Shown: positions 63,651 to 64,000 of the stretch, one piece after another | Numbering within the stretch: the stretch's first letter is position 1 | Layout: each line of letters opens with the position of its first letter | Origin: CAYNNP01 sp964398215 | Lineage (GTDB): Bacteria > Planctomycetota > Planctomycetia > Pirellulales > Pirellulaceae | Reading direction: 5' to 3' | Length of the DNA: 64,000 nt | Assembly (NCBI GenBank): GCA_964398215.1 | Contig: CAYNNP010000002.1 | Location: 8,301 to 72,300, forward strand | Position numbers and translations under genes: made by a program | Notes under the pieces: model-generated | The model's database searches: none | What the model saw: only the letters and a program-made list of their open reading frames with translations | Told to the model about the DNA's origin: nothing

Positions 63651-64000
<350 letters not shown>

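Overview
The window reads as a chromosomal segment of a planctomycete, most likely a Pirellulales (Rhodopirellula-like) organism. This is inferred from families that are largely hallmarks of that group: DUF1501, DUF1549/DUF1553, DUF1552 and DUF1592/DUF1587 proteins, a PVC-type membrane-bound dehydrogenase with a C-terminal haem motif, a sulfatase, an ECF sigma factor paired with a Ser/Thr kinase, a giant surface protein with an LEPR-XLL-like N-terminus, and a 16S rRNA 3' end with no 23S gene beside it. Two runs of 100 N mark scaffold gaps.

Layout. 1-8.9 kb: a Tad/Flp pilus locus on the + strand (Flp-like prepilin end, three TadE/TadG-type pseudopilins, CpaB-like protein, FHA-fused TadA ATPase, TadB, TadC, FHA membrane protein). 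9.3-10.5 kb: a secreted lactonase-like beta-propeller. 10.6-19.5 kb: a tightly overlapping MoxR/Bat operon (MoxR, DUF58, BatD-like, BatA, BatB+TPR, BatD+TPR+SH3). 19.7-24.5 kb: a minus-strand DUF1552 / DUF1592 cytochrome / EF-hand operon. 24.8-29.8 kb: a zinc-ribbon membrane protein, an extended SDR and a hybrid histidine kinase with two HPt domains. 30.0-33.3 kb: FabZ, FabI, IlvE and a methyltransferase. 33.6-39.9 kb: a 2103-residue DUF11-repeat surface protein. 39.9-44.6 kb: a divergent redoxin and PVC dehydrogenase.

44.6-49.3 kb is the most unusual part. A self-contained ECF sigma / zinc-finger-Ser/Thr kinase / secreted coiled-coil cassette, closed by a perfect terminator hairpin, sits between two nearly identical copies of host sequence (the 3' end of the dehydrogenase gene and the 3' end of an inositol-monophosphatase gene). 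One copy has lost 545 bases at a 5-base microhomology. The monophosphatase carries the same internal frameshifting deletion in both copies, so that deletion predates the duplication.

49.4-64 kb: a degenerate PP2C/SpoIIE-like protein, a sulfatase, a minus-strand OmpH-LpxC-LpxA-Gfo/Idh/MocA lipid A cluster, a DUF1501 plus 1.7k-residue PSCyt1-WD40-PSCyt2-PSD1 pair, a small SUKH-like protein, and the 3' end of a minus-strand 16S rRNA gene followed by processing stems and a strong intrinsic terminator.

Both N gaps fall in low-complexity coding repeats. In each, the bases flanking the gap are identical (30 and 55 bases). Collapsing the duplicate restores a single reading frame, so both genes are probably intact in the organism.
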